Part shown: positions 48,131 through 60,398 of the stretch, in pieces
Position numbering within the stretch: position 1 is the stretch's first letter
Layout: each line of letters opens with the position of its first letter
Source: Rusavskia elegans
Taxonomy: Eukaryota; Ascomycota; Lecanoromycetes; Teloschistales; Teloschistaceae
Length of the DNA stretch: 64,000 nt
Assembly: GCA_011316305.1 (NCBI GenBank)
Contig: SAUG01000107.1
Location: 1 to 64,000, forward strand
Direction: 5' to 3'
The notes under the pieces: model-generated
The model's database searches: none
Seen by the model: the letters and a program-made list of their open reading frames with translations, nothing else
Told to the model about the DNA's origin: nothing
Program-made: the position numbers and the translations under genes

Positions 48131-49741
48131 TCGATTTCAGCCGGTGCTGATGCACGTAAACACGCAGAATCATCACTGAGAGCCATTTCAGGTGTGTTGG
48201 CTTCGTCACTTGAGTCTACAACGGGGACCGACATACGCCCTGCGGTATTGACGGAAGGGAACATCTCGGCGAGCCACGCTGCTGGGGGCCTGTCACTAGG
48301 AATTTTGTTGCGACGTTCTTTCACGCCAACATTGCTGTGCGACGGACACCACCACTGCATGGTGAAAGCTCTTCAGGAGTACCATGGCAGCAAAGCATTG
48401 GTATCTCAGGATCCTTGTACATGCACCCCATGGTGCCCCTGATACAACAACACCCCCAGCCATGCGGCCGCTGCTCTACGACAAGCCATACTAAAAATCC
48501 CAGTGAACAGGCGTCAGCGCAGAAGCTCAGACCAGCTCTGAAATTTCATCCTCTCGAAATCGTATCGGTATCGTCGTGAAGCTCTGGTGGTGATAGACCC
48601 GGACTTGTAGGGAGAAGGAGATGCGCCGAGTCACGAAAGTCAAGCACTGCTGTTCTATCTACGCTGATATTGCTTGATATATGAGCGTACTGACGATGAG
48701 GTCTTGAGTGGACTTGGGTTATCGCGGAGACGATCTGTCTAATATAAAGTTCACTGATTGCCCAAGAAAGGCTCTGCGACGTATGGTTGGCAAGTCAGAT
48801 CAACGCCCGATTATTGTAGACGTTCGGAGGCGCATATAAATGTCCCCTCAAGTGCTGTCCGGTGCGATCAGAGACAGCGCCGATTAGTTATAAGACACCT
48901 TCCTATTAAGTGCGGATTTGGTTAAAAACGGCACAATTGTACCCCTATCAGCTTGATCTGTTGAAGACGTATGAGTACTTCAGTTGAGCGTACTGTAGAG
49001 AATATAACAAGAAGTAAGCCGCAGTATATCTCATTCACGTTCATGAATCTCTGCCATTGCTGCCCGAGCATTCGGCGCACTATTGAGGGTCGACTTTGCC
49101 GAAATTGCACTTCCGACTTCGCTTTTGGTGAATGCACCCCGTTTTTATTCCATTGTGTATACCTCGTCTGAACTACCTACTGATTCTCACAAACAAGTCT
49201 GTCAACGCTACGTGCCGTTTCCCCAACGGCTCCGCAAGGTTTTCGATCAAAAAAATCACTGCTTCTTCGTCTCTCACGATATCTGGGGCGTCCTGCTGGC
49301 CTGGCATGATCCATAGAGAGCACACCGTGGAAGCGAATACATAGATATCCCTCGAGAGCGAGCGGACCTCTCCGCATCCCACTGTCGTACCGAAAGGGTC
49401 GGTCAGAGTGATAGTGCCTGTGAATGGCACAACCAAGTATTTCAGTATACAATAGGCCTAATTTACGGAGTAAGCTTGCAAAGAGCTGAACAATGAGGAG
49501 TACATTATAAGTAGGAAGGATCATCGAGATAGTCTCGGGTCTTGAGATGGGCTGCCCTGCTTTAGCCTTCTTTTTCAGCCTGCCTACTGTGTAAGGGTGA
49601 CAAGCTGTATTACAGTGGCTTCTCGCGGCCTAATCGCCAACTTTCGGCCGAAGCAGATTGGCAAGTAGCCTGAGTACACCGATATCTATAGAACGAATAT
49701 AACTCAGACCCCCGATTGAAGACCTTTGTGGTTACCTTACC
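48131..49741. other. Gene-poor region with small unidentified frames
   Basis: Minus-strand frames 48127-48360 (77 codons, ending inside the telomere tract) and 49173-49436 (87 codons, LTDPFGTTVGCGEVRSL) look somewhat protein-like, but I recognise no family. They may be gene fragments left by subtelomeric rearrangement. Confidence 0.4.
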
Positions 49742-50780
49742 TCACACAATATCAATCACATACGTACCATCACCCATATCTTCAACATACTCATCCTCCT
49801 CGAGTTGATCTAACGAATCACCAGCAGTCGTTTGCAGCCACCCTATCCTACGGTACTGGCCACGCTGGGCTCCTGTGGACTCATTTATCAGACTAGTAGG
49901 CGTCAAACGGTCCGCTCGGTCAGGGTGATTGTGTCTGTAAGGGTCTGCCTCGGTGGATTGATACAACTTTGGCAGGAATTCGCAAAAATACGTCTTGCAG
50001 TTGCTCCGGCTCGGATCCTGATACCATCTTACATCGTCTAAAAAGGTCGAGGGCAAGTTTTGGCTCCCCTCGTAGGTGCCCATCCTTAGTGCTCGAAATT
50101 GGACATGATCCTGCTGCCAGCTAGGATTGCCTTCGCTGGGTTCTGAGAGTTTGAGTCGAGATATTGGTGCCCGGATCCTAAGGTAACCGCCTTGAGATGG
50201 GTCCGCAGTCTCCGTCAGGACATGGCACACTATGATCAATATGGCGAAATGGTCGCTTGCGACTCTTGGTCTAGATCGAGGTCTCAATCGACGTACCGAT
50301 CCATAAACGCAAGCAGTCGGATAGCCGTCTTCTCGGACCGAGTTGATAGACCAAGAAGTCACAACACACCAATTGCTCTTCTCAGTCTCGCAGTATCGAC
50401 CTTAGGCTCTTGAGAATATCTGTTCTATATCTCGTCGGACAGCATGGTACATAAATGGCATCCAGCATATGAAGATTCACTGAGGCTTTGGATCGTGTAG
50501 TGAATCGATAAAATGTACGAGGCCTTGCCATTGTCGGGTTGATGGCATCGCTTGGCCCAGCTAGGTCTTCCTGTTTATTCCCTTTGAAGGCTGGACAGGT
50601 GATCGGCTGAGGGAAATAGCTCTTTCCCCGCAGCTGCCTTGAGCGTTGAAGTAGATTAGGCTCCCTTCCATGGAGGAATCTCGGGTTGGCGTCCAAAGAC
50701 TGTGGGTCAGGCTCCAAAGCTTGATGTTTAGATTCCTCGAGAGACTGAGACAGATCGGCGTCAACATCGGCGTGGTCCTT
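49742..50780 (-). pseudogene. Hypothetical protein fragments ending at a MITE
   Basis: Two successive minus-strand frames, from about 50780 to 50382 and from 50362 to 49742, encode hydrophilic protein-like sequence. The second contains GGYLRIRAPISRLKL and RRIGWLQTT followed by an acidic end, which loosely resembles the C-terminal region of some HET proteins. The first frame is open right up to the MITE at 50791, so its 5' part may have been displaced by the insertion. I could not find a continuation beyond the MITE. Function unknown. Confidence 0.4.
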
Positions 50781-50790
50781 CGGCAGACTA

Positions 50791-51303
50791 CAACAGAGTT
50801 AATTGCACGACCGGTCGTTTTGGTGGACCCCCACTAAAAATCGATTTATATCTATAGCGTTTTACTCAACCAAATTAGATCGTAATAAACCGAAACTTAT
50901 AGATATAAATATTCTACAGGATTTTATTAGGTCTACTAACTTTTAGCTTTTTTAGAATCGATTTAGTTAGTATTTTAAGGAGTTTAAAATCAGATATTCG
51001 AGATCTTAGGGGTAAAAAAGGGTTATCTACCTGTTATCTACCCGTTACCCCGCTAATTTCTTAGCTCGTACTAAGTCCTTTCTTCTATCCCGCGATCTTT
51101 CTATTTAAACGACTTCTAATTATCTAGTTTTTTTAGAAGGACGTAGATATTTAATAGAAAAGGTAGTAATAAAATTTTTAAAGATTTTTATATTCGTAGC
51201 GTTAAGTTATTAATATATACTCTAAGCTTACTATAGGCGCTAGATACGCCTAAAACTGCCGCTAACGGCTGGGCTTGCAATTAACTTTCCGAAAACTCTG
51301 TTG
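50791..51303. mobile_element. MITE copy 2 (513 bp, TA target site)
   Basis: Homologous to 21136-21661 over its full length, flanked by TA (50789-50790 and 51304-51305). The right inverted repeat is complete, but the left one lacks about 11 bases (TTTTCGGAAAG) after CAACAGAG. The interior shows the same AT-rich, TpA-rich composition. Differences between copies are mostly transitions. Confidence 0.9.
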
Positions 51304-51305
51304 TA

Positions 51306-52385
51306 TCAGTCTTATACTATAAACCCGTATAAAGATCAAATAGGATGTCCGTATAGAGTCTAAATCTATAGTAGCCGCTTCAGTATTCGCTATTGCCAAA
51401 AGTATAGCTCAGATGGCGTCTCTGGAGAAAGTGTCCTTTCCATCTATTTGCTTTCAGAGATCTGTAGGCAAAGCCAATATAAATTATATACGGTAACCTT
51501 GGCCGAGGCCGACATGGTTGAATCTGCGCTGTTCGAAGTGATGTTGTCCCCTATCTTCCTGCCCTCTCGAATGTATTCTCATTGAAACGTTGTGGAAGGG
51601 TCCCGACACGACAAACACCACGAATATTGGGATGCCTGAGTTGGAGAAGATTTGCTTAGTCATATCTTGATCAGCTCGGTGGGTGATATATCGACCTGTG
51701 CTATCCCCTTCCTATCTTACCCTGAGAGCCCCTGAGAACAGTTCGCAGATGCACTCGAGATTTGTGCATGTGCTGCGATGACTTCGCAACCAAAAGCCCA
51801 GAAGCTCGATTTGCACAGCATGCTCGTCAGGGAATAGCAACGGAATACCGTGTTGCGCCTTTGACATGAAAGCTGACGCTCCATCCTTGGACGCGCCCGG
51901 CCATTCCCGAGATGAGGTTTCAAGTTCCTCCATCCGGATAGTCGCAGGATTCGAATTTTTTAATTTCGTGCGTCCTTCGCCTTCCTTCGCCTTGCGCTTC
52001 TTCAGTCCTTACGAGCTGTGATTCGTCACTCTACTGGGCTGTGTTGGAGTGTTTCATGTTTTAGCTACAGGCTTATGCAAGCTATGATCCGTAGTGTCAG
52101 GCACGGCTCAGCTCTCAGCCGCATCGTGACATGGAAAGAAGAGCACTCCCAAAGTCTATATTATGTGCCCCAGCTCCCACAGCTGAGGGCTCGTACAAGA
52201 GCTGTCGCTGTCCTTTCCTTACTTTTGCGCGGAAAAGTGTAGATCTAAAAGTCGGTCTTTCTCGCATACCAGATTGCTGTACGACGGCTGGTGGGAGCAC
52301 ATATCGACTTCTTTACTTCTGTCCTAGGCTCCTAGCTTCCCTGTCATCTTTAGCCTAGTCGTTTCACCACCCACGCTCCGCCATC
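51306..52385. other. Intergenic region
   Basis: About 1.1 kb with no supportable gene. The last 80 bp before the next ATG are pyrimidine-rich, in keeping with a fungal promoter. A 73-codon minus frame at 51712-51933 has no recognised relatives. Confidence 0.5.
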
Positions 52386-53300
52386 ATGCTCCTGCAAACA
52401 ACTACCCCTACCCTCGCAATCCTCATCCACCTAACCTCCCACCTGTGCACCAGCCAAAGCATCGGCAAACGCATCAACCAGTTCAACCCACAATGGCACT
52501 GCAACGTCGACAGCTGGGAATCCACCAAAGAAGACTGCGACAAAGCCATCGACAGCAACGACAACACCTTCTGGCACTCCCAGTACAACCCAACCGATGA
52601 CCCTCTCCCCCATCGCATCACCATCGACATGGGAAAGGTCTACAACGTCCGGAGTATGACATATCTGCCCCGGCAAGACGGCCAGAGCAACGGCAACATC
52701 GGCAATTGGCGCATCTCCCTCGCGGAAGGAAAAAAAACCAACCGCGCGCTGAACGGCACCTGGGACGACGACTCGACCCGCAAGACGGTGGATTTCGGGA
52801 ACGCGACCAAGGCGCGCTATGTGCGACTGGATGCCTTTACTGAGGCCGGAGGCCGAGGCACTTGGTCCAGTGTCGCGCAGATTGACATCTACGAGGACAA
52901 TGGTTCCAACACCCCGAATCCTCCATCAAAGTCAAACGCCTCGCGCTTCAGGAACTCTACATCCACGGAACCTACTGCTCGGGTTGCTGTCGTTGATGGA
53001 ACAACAGTGACACTGGGCGCAAGACCGACTGGGGGGAGGATGGCTGGTGGTAACAGGAACTCGACCAGGACGATGGGTATGAGTTCGTCCTCGACGGCGA
53101 CTGCGATATCGAGTTCTACCACCGGCGGGGATACAGCGACGAGTGCACAAACGACCCCAACGGCCACGTCAGGGGAAGGCAGCAGTGGGCCGCCGGCAGA
53201 CTCCAGTGATGCCATGTCAGGGCGAGTCCCAGGTGTCCGCGTGGCCATGGTAGGGCTGGCTGTCGCTGTAGTGATAGGGTCAATGTTCTTCCAGGTATAA
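52386..53300 (+). CDS. GPI-anchored F5/8 type C (discoidin-like) surface protein
   Basis: A single exon of 304 aa. A hydrophobic N-terminal leader ends around SHLCTSQS. Residues about 30-170 form a galactose-binding-like F5/8C domain: DSWESTKEDCDKAIDSNDNT, FWHSQY, ITIDMGKVYNVRSMTYLPRQ, ARYVRLDA and WSSVAQIDIYE. A Ser/Thr-rich stalk (about 175-280) follows, then a hydrophobic C-terminal tail without a basic cytoplasmic end, as in GPI-anchor signals. It probably binds carbohydrate at the cell wall or surface. Confidence 0.87.
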   Translation: MLLQTTTPTLAILIHLTSHLCTSQSIGKRINQFNPQWHCNVDSWESTKEDCDKAIDSNDNTFWHSQYNPTDDPLPHRITIDMGKVYNVRSMTYLPRQDGQSNGNIGNWRISLAEGKKTNRALNGTWDDDSTRKTVDFGNATKARYVRLDAFTEAGGRGTWSSVAQIDIYEDNGSNTPNPPSKSNASRFRNSTSTEPTARVAVVDGTTVTLGARPTGGRMAGGNRNSTRTMGMSSSSTATAISSSTTGGDTATSAQTTPTATSGEGSSGPPADSSDAMSGRVPGVRVAMVGLAVAVVIGSMFFQV

Positions 53301-53477
53301 TCATGAGTGAACGTAGGGGGCCCAGGCCCTGTTGTGGAGCAATTGTATAATACGACTTGATCATCTCTCGTTAGGTTTCTCCTTCCGTCTACTCCAATCC
53401 TGAGTATATAACCAATTTCGCTGCTCCGTGAAACGATTACACTGTCTTGCGTTGAGACCATTCACCGCCTGGTATGC

Positions 53478-55741
53478 TCAAGCATACTTTCCAGCCGGGT
53501 GACGATGCTCTGGCCACTCCCGTCTCACTCGCACCTCTTCGCCGATGTCCAGATAGTATCCATCATCCTGGTTGTTCCTCGGACCAACAACGACGCCATT
53601 ACCGCCATGTTTCGATTGGATCGCTTTCGCCAATTCCATACCATTGAGCAAAGTACCCTCGTTGCCCAAGACATTGAGCAAAGGAAGAAGCAAGCGTGCA
53701 ATAGCCAGGAAAGAGTCGTCTTTTATGGCAAACTTCCTGATGGCCAGTATTGCCGACAGGAACAGGACGAGATGCGTGACGATAATGCCTGCGAAAAGAG
53801 CTGCCACATAGTTCCAACGGATCTCGAGATGGCTGCCAAGATATGGCACCAAGCCTGGGACTTGAATGTGCTGGTTCGTAGCCGCCATCTGAGCTATGGA
53901 ACCAATGGCAAATTTTGCCATGTTCGCTCCTACCTCCCTGGCGTTGCGGTGATGGATCTCCCATGGCGTTCTGAGTTGATCCGAATGTCAGTCGACCGAT
54001 CTTGCTGAACGGGAAGGGAAAAGCGATCTCATCTTATGTTTGGGTATCTGATACACAATTCGCAGTGAAATTCGAAGCTCAGCTGGCTACGAGAATGGTA
54101 AAAGACTTACTCATACGGGTAGAACTGGTATTGATTAAAGTTGGGATTTCTCACACGGCCTGACCAGCGGCCTTGTAAAGCAATGGATACGGCTGCTATG
54201 CGAGCCACTTCATCTGGTACAACTTGCCAATCGTGCCATGTGTTGCTCACTTCACTGACTGTTACAGGACATTTGTAAAGTGCCGGTGGATCTATCTCGT
54301 TGATTCCTCCCGGCCCTGGATTTTTGTAAGCCCACAGCCACACACATCGCGGGCCACAACTGTAGTCGGTATGCTGTGGAGCCTGGAATCCCTTGTACAT
54401 GTAGGTTGTAGCGCTCAACCCCATACTTGATGCTGGGATCGTGATTTCCTTCGTTGAGCTCCCGTCTTCATACGTGAAGCTCGAACCAGATCCTTGTCCG
54501 TCGACATCGGGTACTTTTGTCTTGTTCTTCACTTGATACACGAGGCAATCCCCAGCAGACGCCGTGATTGTTCGATTGGTGAAAAGTGGATAGCTTGCCC
54601 CTAGGTCGCCCGGGTTGTACTCTTTGAAGCGGTAGGCGAACTCCGGATCCGTTGCACTGTCAGAACAGTAATAGATAAAATCATGCTGAGATTTGACCAC
54701 TTCGTCAATCGTCTTGTAGAGGCCACAATCTGTACCACCAGCTCTCTCCCCGAATAGGTGGGCCCTCGAATGGGCGGTAGCGTTCCCAGGACATGATGTA
54801 CCTCGGACGGCGTAGCATCCGAGATATGACGCATTGACTGTGCCGAAGCCAGTATATGTATCGTTGAAGCTCCTTCCGTCCACCATATCGAAGGTCAACG
54901 TAATCAGAGCAACTGAGATTTGCGCAAGCTGGTGGAAGGTTCAGCGAAGCACGATGGCTGTGCCTGCGAAAGCGCCTACGATGTTCAAAGCTATCTAGAG
55001 AACAATCGTGTCAGCGGTTACTTGGACATTCACACGAGGAGTGCCGCCCCTGAGTCCACTTGGCTGCACCCATAGGCCAAAATTCCCACAGATTGACGGA
55101 GTACCATAAAGACACGGGCACTGCCGCCACCGGCTAGGAAGTCTTGAGGATAGCTCAGGGCATTGACAGTACTCACCCATACAGTACAGGCAACAATGGT
55201 CCATGGGCTTGAGGAGAAGGACTCTATGGCCAGCAAGAATACCTTCCACAGACTTTCGATGCCCAGAATGAGGTCGACTTTCCGGACGTTGTGCCTTTTG
55301 TCGGCCAGTATCCTCCATCGCAAACCTTTGGCAGACTCTTTGAAAGCTTCCTGCAGCTCAATGAGCAGGGTATCCAGCTAAGTCAGTCATGATGGCGAGT
55401 TTTACGAAGAAGTTAATACCTAGGCCCACACTCAAACCAGTAACGATAACGTTGAAGATATTCTTGTCGGTGCGTGTGAAGTTGCCTTTGTTCTGGTAGA
55501 TCCAGACGACTGACATGAGGAGGATGGAGAGAAGCACGGTAACAAGCCAGCGAATGGCCTGGGGAAGTAATAACGACCAGGTTTGTTGCCGGTAGTCGAG
55601 GTTCTTTGAACTGACCGTCGGTGGGGCTTCATGTACAGCAGGCTCCTCTCTCGGATGAGTCCAAATGGATCCGGAGGGCGAGGTAGCGCGAGAATGCAGG
55701 GAGATGTATTCGGCAGACGGACTGTCTCGACGTCTGGCCAT
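53478..55741 (-). CDS. Fungal-specific multi-pass membrane protein, unknown function
   Basis: Four exons (55741-55406, 55350-55177, 54928-54111, 53970-53478) give 606 aa; all junctions keep phase. The N-terminal tail is polar. Transmembrane segments are visible near IRWLVTVLLSILLMSVVWIY, VIVTGLSVGLGINFF, WTIVACTVW and LAQISVALITLTF. A large, probably extracytoplasmic Cys-rich loop has N-glycosylation sequons (NDTY, NASYLGC, NRTI), and a last membrane span is AALFAGIIVTHLVLFLSAIL. The second intron (248 bp) is long for this genome and could hide another exon. The layout recurs in uncharacterised ascomycete proteins. It converges with the F5/8C gene. Confidence 0.8.
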
Positions 55742-56593
55742 GGATGGGAATGGTGTAGAAGGTCAAGGGAGCAGGAAATTTGACGAGCAGATGTTCTGGA
55801 GCGACACCTCTCGGGGAAAAGGTAGGCCCCAGGGCAGTCGCCGCCATGTTATAAAGCTCAGCAGGTCGAATCATGTCCCCAGCTGGGATTGATGGTGGTG
55901 TGCTCGACTGCGAATCAAAATGGTCGCCGGTCAGTCGGAAGCAAAGATGCATGTCCCAGAAGAGCAAGTCGGTATAGGGTGAGGATTTCGGATGCACTAT
56001 TATTGGGTGAAGGCTGGCGAGGAAGCCAAAGCTGCTGCATGGTATGAAGAAGTGTTATGGGATCTATGAAGGAAAGGGTGTGTATCTGCAACCAATGGAT
56101 AAAAGGTGATCGAGTCAACTTACGGACATTACGTCAACGGTACTGAGTACGACATGGGATGAGCCATACGATCTGGACTCGGGATCTTGGGGGCGGAATA
56201 AAAGCCGCTGATCCCTGACTGAGTGCCGATTGCAAAGTGCCTTACTATTATCGATAAGACCCCACCTCTAGAGCAGATTAGGGTTAAGCGGAGAGGTGGA
56301 GCTGAGCTGGCTATTCGCAGCTTCAGCCCAACCGGGCGGTGGTCCGGAGATAGAAGGCATGGCTGAGCGCACACCGCGAGCTATTTTTATATGTAATAAT
56401 TGATCGTGATCCCAGCTCTTCCATTTTACCACTGAACCTGTCTGACTCGTACCAATTGTCAATTGTACGGAGTAAACAGCCTTGACTTGTCTTCCCACTT
56501 CGCATAAAGTACGTGTCAACATACAGCATCACCTCAAATACCTACCAATATCAAACCCGTTACTTGCGCTGGATTTGACGTCGACAGCACACC
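55742..56593. promoter_or_regulatory. Divergent intergenic region with short telomere-like motif
   Basis: 852 bp between two divergent start codons. TTAGGGTTAA (56278-56287) is 1.6 telomere units in inverted orientation and could be chance. Open frames on the minus strand here are not recognisable. Confidence 0.45.
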
Positions 56594-57356
56594 ATGTCCC
56601 TCCCAGACCCCGCGGGTTTCGCCGTCCGCCGAAACGGTACCTGCCTTTCAGACGAGGTCGACTGCGGCCGCACCGTTGCTCCTTTTCGCGCATGCTGCCC
56701 GGCACGCGCCTCGTGCCCCAAGCAATACAACGTCGATTGTTGCCCCTCTCCTGCCAACTGCACTTCGACCCTGTTGCAGAACCCGACCTGTGCCAATAAA
56801 ACATGGAGTTTATATGACAACAACGGTTACTTTTGCTGCGCGCCTGGCACCATTGGCTATAACGCGTCCAGGACATTCAGTGATGGCTGTGCCAATCCGG
56901 GATCGCCGCCTGGGGGAGCCCGCTTGTTGGCTGTCGTTTCCGCAGGGCAGAGTAAGTTCAGGCCATTGATAACCAAAAATTCTGCGAGCAGGACTGAACA
57001 GCGTCTTTCCATTGTTCTCAGCTGCCGCTTCGTCTACCGCTCCCAGCAGCGCCACTTCATCACCCGACGCATCCCCCGAGTCCAGCAGCTCCTCTTCAAA
57101 CACTGGGGCGATAGCCGGAGGTGTCATCGGGGGAATCGCTGCTATCCTCATCGCAGCTATCGTCGCATTTTGGTTCTTTCGCAAAAGGAAGAATAAAGTA
57201 CGAAGCGATAAAGGTGGTCAATTCGAAAATCGCACGAGGAGCTTCCACGAGATGGATAACACTACTCAGATCCAAAAACCTAACGAAGCGGACGGCATGC
57301 CGTTGTCCGAATTGCCTGCTAGCACGAAACCAGCTCCGACAGGAGAACTACCATAA
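56594..57356 (+). CDS. Cys-rich single-pass membrane protein (Mid2/WSC-like layout)
   Basis: Two exons (56594-56951, 57022-57356; 70-bp intron) give 230 aa. The N-terminal half is cysteine-rich (RACCPARASCPKQYNVDCCP) with sequons NCT, NKT and NAS. A Ser/Thr-rich stretch (STAPSSATSSPDASPESSSS) follows, then one membrane helix (AIAGGVIGGIAAILIAAIVA), a stop-transfer RKRKNK and a hydrophilic tail. This type I layout resembles fungal wall-stress sensors, but the Cys domain is not a recognised WSC. No conventional signal peptide is visible, so a further upstream exon is possible. Confidence 0.8.
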
Positions 57357-57479
57357 CCTCTTTCTTTCATTGCTCCGTCTCAATTAAGGTGATGAGATTC
57401 ATCGTAGTACGATTGGCTCAATATAATGCGCATCTGCCTGGGAATTTCTGGATTGCACTCGTCATATTATGCCTTCTCA

Positions 57480-57680
57480 CTTTTCCGCAGCTGTATTGTA
57501 ATGACTTATTGACATGTTGGTTCTTGGCCTCACTCTCCGCAACCAGTTGCTAGTAGGTGATCTTGGGATCCTGGTTGTTTCTGTCCAAGGTCGATAAAAC
57601 TTCACGGGTTTTTCCGGTTTGTTTACGAAGGCTTTCAAAAAGTCCAGTGTCTTTGTACCTAAGCGAGGATCCACCCCGGG
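57480..57680 (-). pseudogene. Decayed third copy of the GTPase coiled-coil region
   Basis: In the minus frame this stretch reads FESLRKQTGKTREVL then QDPKITY, a TAG stop, and QLVAESEAKNQHV, colinear with FEMLRKEAEKSQGII, QDLQISY and QLLADSEERSKQV of the neighbouring gene ending at 58275. No G domain could be found upstream to 58140. It is a fragment of a tandem paralogue. Confidence 0.65.
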
Positions 57681-58118
57681 ATTACTAGCGTATGACGAGG
57701 ACTTCGGTATCATTTGTGAGTATTGCAATAATGGCTCGGTGAACGCTGGTAAAGAGAAACACGAGATATTTGGGGAACCACACAAGAAAAGGTGTACATC
57801 AGCAACCATTGAGTAGAAGGGGAGCGAGTCAGCCTACAGGTGATACGTCAAATGTGCTACCACAGTTAAGGAAGCTGGGATGATAACTGCAGGAGAACGT
57901 TGTATTACCGGTGCACAAGAGGTTTTGACGGCTGCCTGGAGAGAATATGGGAAATTGGCTTCGTAACGACATTAGCGATCTCACGAAGATGTAACGATAT
58001 CCTCGAGTGCCGGTAACTAACTATTTTCTCGAAGTGTATCCACACTGTGAAAAGGAAGGGAATTCAGAATGGGACAGCATTCGTCATCGATGATCTTGGG
58101 GATCATAACAAATCACAG

Positions 58119-58131
58119 CCCTAACCCTAAA
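58119..58131. repeat. Interstitial telomere-like tract CCCTAACCCTAAA
   Basis: Two telomere units in the same orientation as the terminal array, located between the decayed fragment and the 3' end of the minus-strand GTPase gene. Confidence 0.7.
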
Positions 58132-58274
58132 CTTGCCGGATATCCGCCACGTGATACAGGTAAAAATCTTCTGGCTCCGGGAAGATGGGTTTGATGAACA
58201 ACCCAAGGCCGTACCGTACTACTGGAGACGCTTCAGTATTGGGCTATCTCGTAGTACGACAGAATGGAAAGCAG

Positions 58275-59969
58275 TCATTGTGCGCGCCTGGCAGTAATGC
58301 TTACGTCTGCCGCCCCAGAGACGGCTATCAGGAGCGGCGCGCCGAGAGCCAGGGAGCGTTCTCTACTGGCTCGCTGTCTCCTAACCGCTTCTAGCTTCCA
58401 GTCTTTGTCATAGTCTGGAGTGTCTGAATGATCAGGGCTGCTGGGGACATCGTCGTCGTTGGCTTCGGCACTGTCTTTATCTTCGTCCCCACTGTTGGGA
58501 ATGGTGGAAGGGGTAGGACTGTTGGGAATGGTGGACATGACACTTGGAGAACTTGGAGGGTTGCTAAGTGTATGTGTCAAGTTGGACACTTGTTCCTGGA
58601 GAGACTCAAGTCGCTGTAACTGTTGAGCAGTATCATCTTCACGTCGTTGAAGTTGCGTCTCGTGTCTTTGTTGTTGAATCTCGTTCTGCCTCTGGGTGTA
58701 TTGGTGCTGTGTTCTCTCGCTGTCCAAAGCCATCATGAGTCTCCGTGTATTCTCATCCTGTCTTCTATTGTTCTCGTTGTATTGTCGTTGCGCATCCTCA
58801 GCCAGTCTTCTCTCTTGTGCGAACTTCTCGTCGCGCTCGCGCTCTCTGACCTCGGATTGATAGAGGCGGCGTTCCATATTCTCGTGTGCTTTGATACCCT
58901 GTTGCAACTGTTGCTGTAGCGCCTGTATTACCTGCTTGCTCCTCTCCTCACTATCCGCGAGCAGCTGCCGGTAACTGATCTGAAGATCCTGCTGACCCCT
59001 CTCCATTCTTGATATTATCCCTTGACTCTTTTCGGCTTCTTTACGTAGCATCTCAAACTGCTCCTTGTCTTTTTCCACCAGCGCTTGCTTCTTTTCCTCC
59101 TCAAGCTCTTTCAGTTCCTTGGCGTACTTCTCTTATGACTGTTGTAGCTCACGTTCCACCTCTATCCCAGCGCTCGTGTCTTGCAGACTCTTGTGTTGGT
59201 CGACGAGCTGAGTCTGGATGTCAAGTACTGCTCGTCTCCGGAGGCTTATCAGGTAATCAATGATCTTCAGAGCCGACCCCTTGTCATCACTGTGTCGGAA
59301 GGTCCGGCTTCCTCTCTCGATCATCAAGCCCCACCAATTTTTGGTCTCCGCAAGCTCCTTCTCGCGCCTGGCACCAGTTGGGGAGGAAAGACCGGAGTCG
59401 TCCAACTTTTCCCACATAGTCGTTGCCAGGATAATATTAGGATAGAAGTTATCTCCGCAAAGCTTTTTGAAGACCGAGAGATTCTTGGCTGTGGAGCCGC
59501 TGAAGCGAACATCGGTGATACGGTGCAGGTATATTATACCAGAGAGTTTGACGTTCTTGCGGTACATGTTTGCGAGGTCTCCCGAAATTGTCTTCAACAC
59601 GTCGGTGTCACTTCGATTCGTATCATCGAAGCCTGGAGTATCGAGAAGGAAGACACGCCTTCCACTTGGGTGAAGGAACCCATACGACCGAACATCGCTA
59701 GTACCTGGTGTCATGCCCGGTCAGCGCTGTGCTCCAAGATCGGATTCTGTACGATGGATGGGCTCTGCTTTACATGACTGCAAATGGTGTCCGATTACAA
59801 TCTCTGTGTCAACAAGTTTGGAAATGAAGGTGCTCTTCCCAGCTCCAGTGGTTCCCATCACAGCGATGACAACATCGTTATCGCTGATTCGATTAGCAAA
59901 ACCGCTACTTATAGGATAGCATCATTCTTACTTCAGAGCCAACTCGTCATCAGGACCGGAGCTAGACAT
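58275..59969 (-). pseudogene. AIG1-like GTPase with long coiled coil, one nonsense codon
   Basis: Exons 59969-59932, 59883-59774 and 59704-58275. The 48-bp first intron has GTAAGA, CTAAT and CAG; the second is 69 bp. G motifs: P-loop GTTGAGKST, switch II FLLDTPGFDD, and ATTMWEKL in the G4 position, as in AIG1/septin-like GTPases. After the G domain comes a long Gln/Arg/Glu coiled coil (YRQLLADSEERSKQVIQ, RRQDENTRRLMMALDSER) and a Ser/Pro/acidic tail. A TAA at 59133-59135 interrupts the frame exactly between G domain and coil; otherwise it is open for 525 codons. As read, it would give a 239-aa G domain alone. Confidence 0.75.
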
Positions 59970-60398
59970 GTTGGCTGTCCGAAACGAGACAGAGGCAACG
60001 ATCTGAATGGCCTGGAAACAGGGGGGAATGCTATCGAGGGGATGGAGGATGCGGCCTCCTCTGAACCCCTCAATCTGCCGCGGTCAGACTGTCGCACGAA
60101 GGATCCTTCCAATAGGAGATGGTAACCTGCATTAGCCCTGCTTATCTTGTACACGGTTTGTGCGCACTGCAGTAGTCTGCAGGCATTTTATTGGTCGAGC
60201 AGAGAGTCGTATGCGAGGAGTTCCAGCTCTTTGGGTGAAAGCGAAGTCTCCGCGTCGACAGGACCGACTAATCGCTTGTATTTTCCGGCATTGCCCCGTC
60301 GACGCCGGACACTCTCCTCTCTCGGTTTCACCCTACCAAAAAAGAGATTTTCAGACTACTCTTTTCCGCTTGTCTTCCGAATCTTTGAGTCCCTCAAG
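59970..60398. promoter_or_regulatory. Bidirectional promoter of the GTPase pair
   Basis: 429 bp separate the ATGs of two divergent paralogues, so they probably share control elements. An in-frame extension of the plus gene (from 60147) lacks any resemblance to the family and was not used as the start. Confidence 0.5.

Noticed and set aside
56278..56287. TTAGGGTTAA as an interstitial telomere
   Set aside because: Only 1.6 units; expected by chance often enough that it is not reported as a telomere remnant.
59905..59931. 27-bp intron in the minus-strand GTPase gene
   Set aside because: Too short for fungal splicing; a CAG 21 bases further, preceded by CTAAT, gives a normal 48-bp intron in the same phase.
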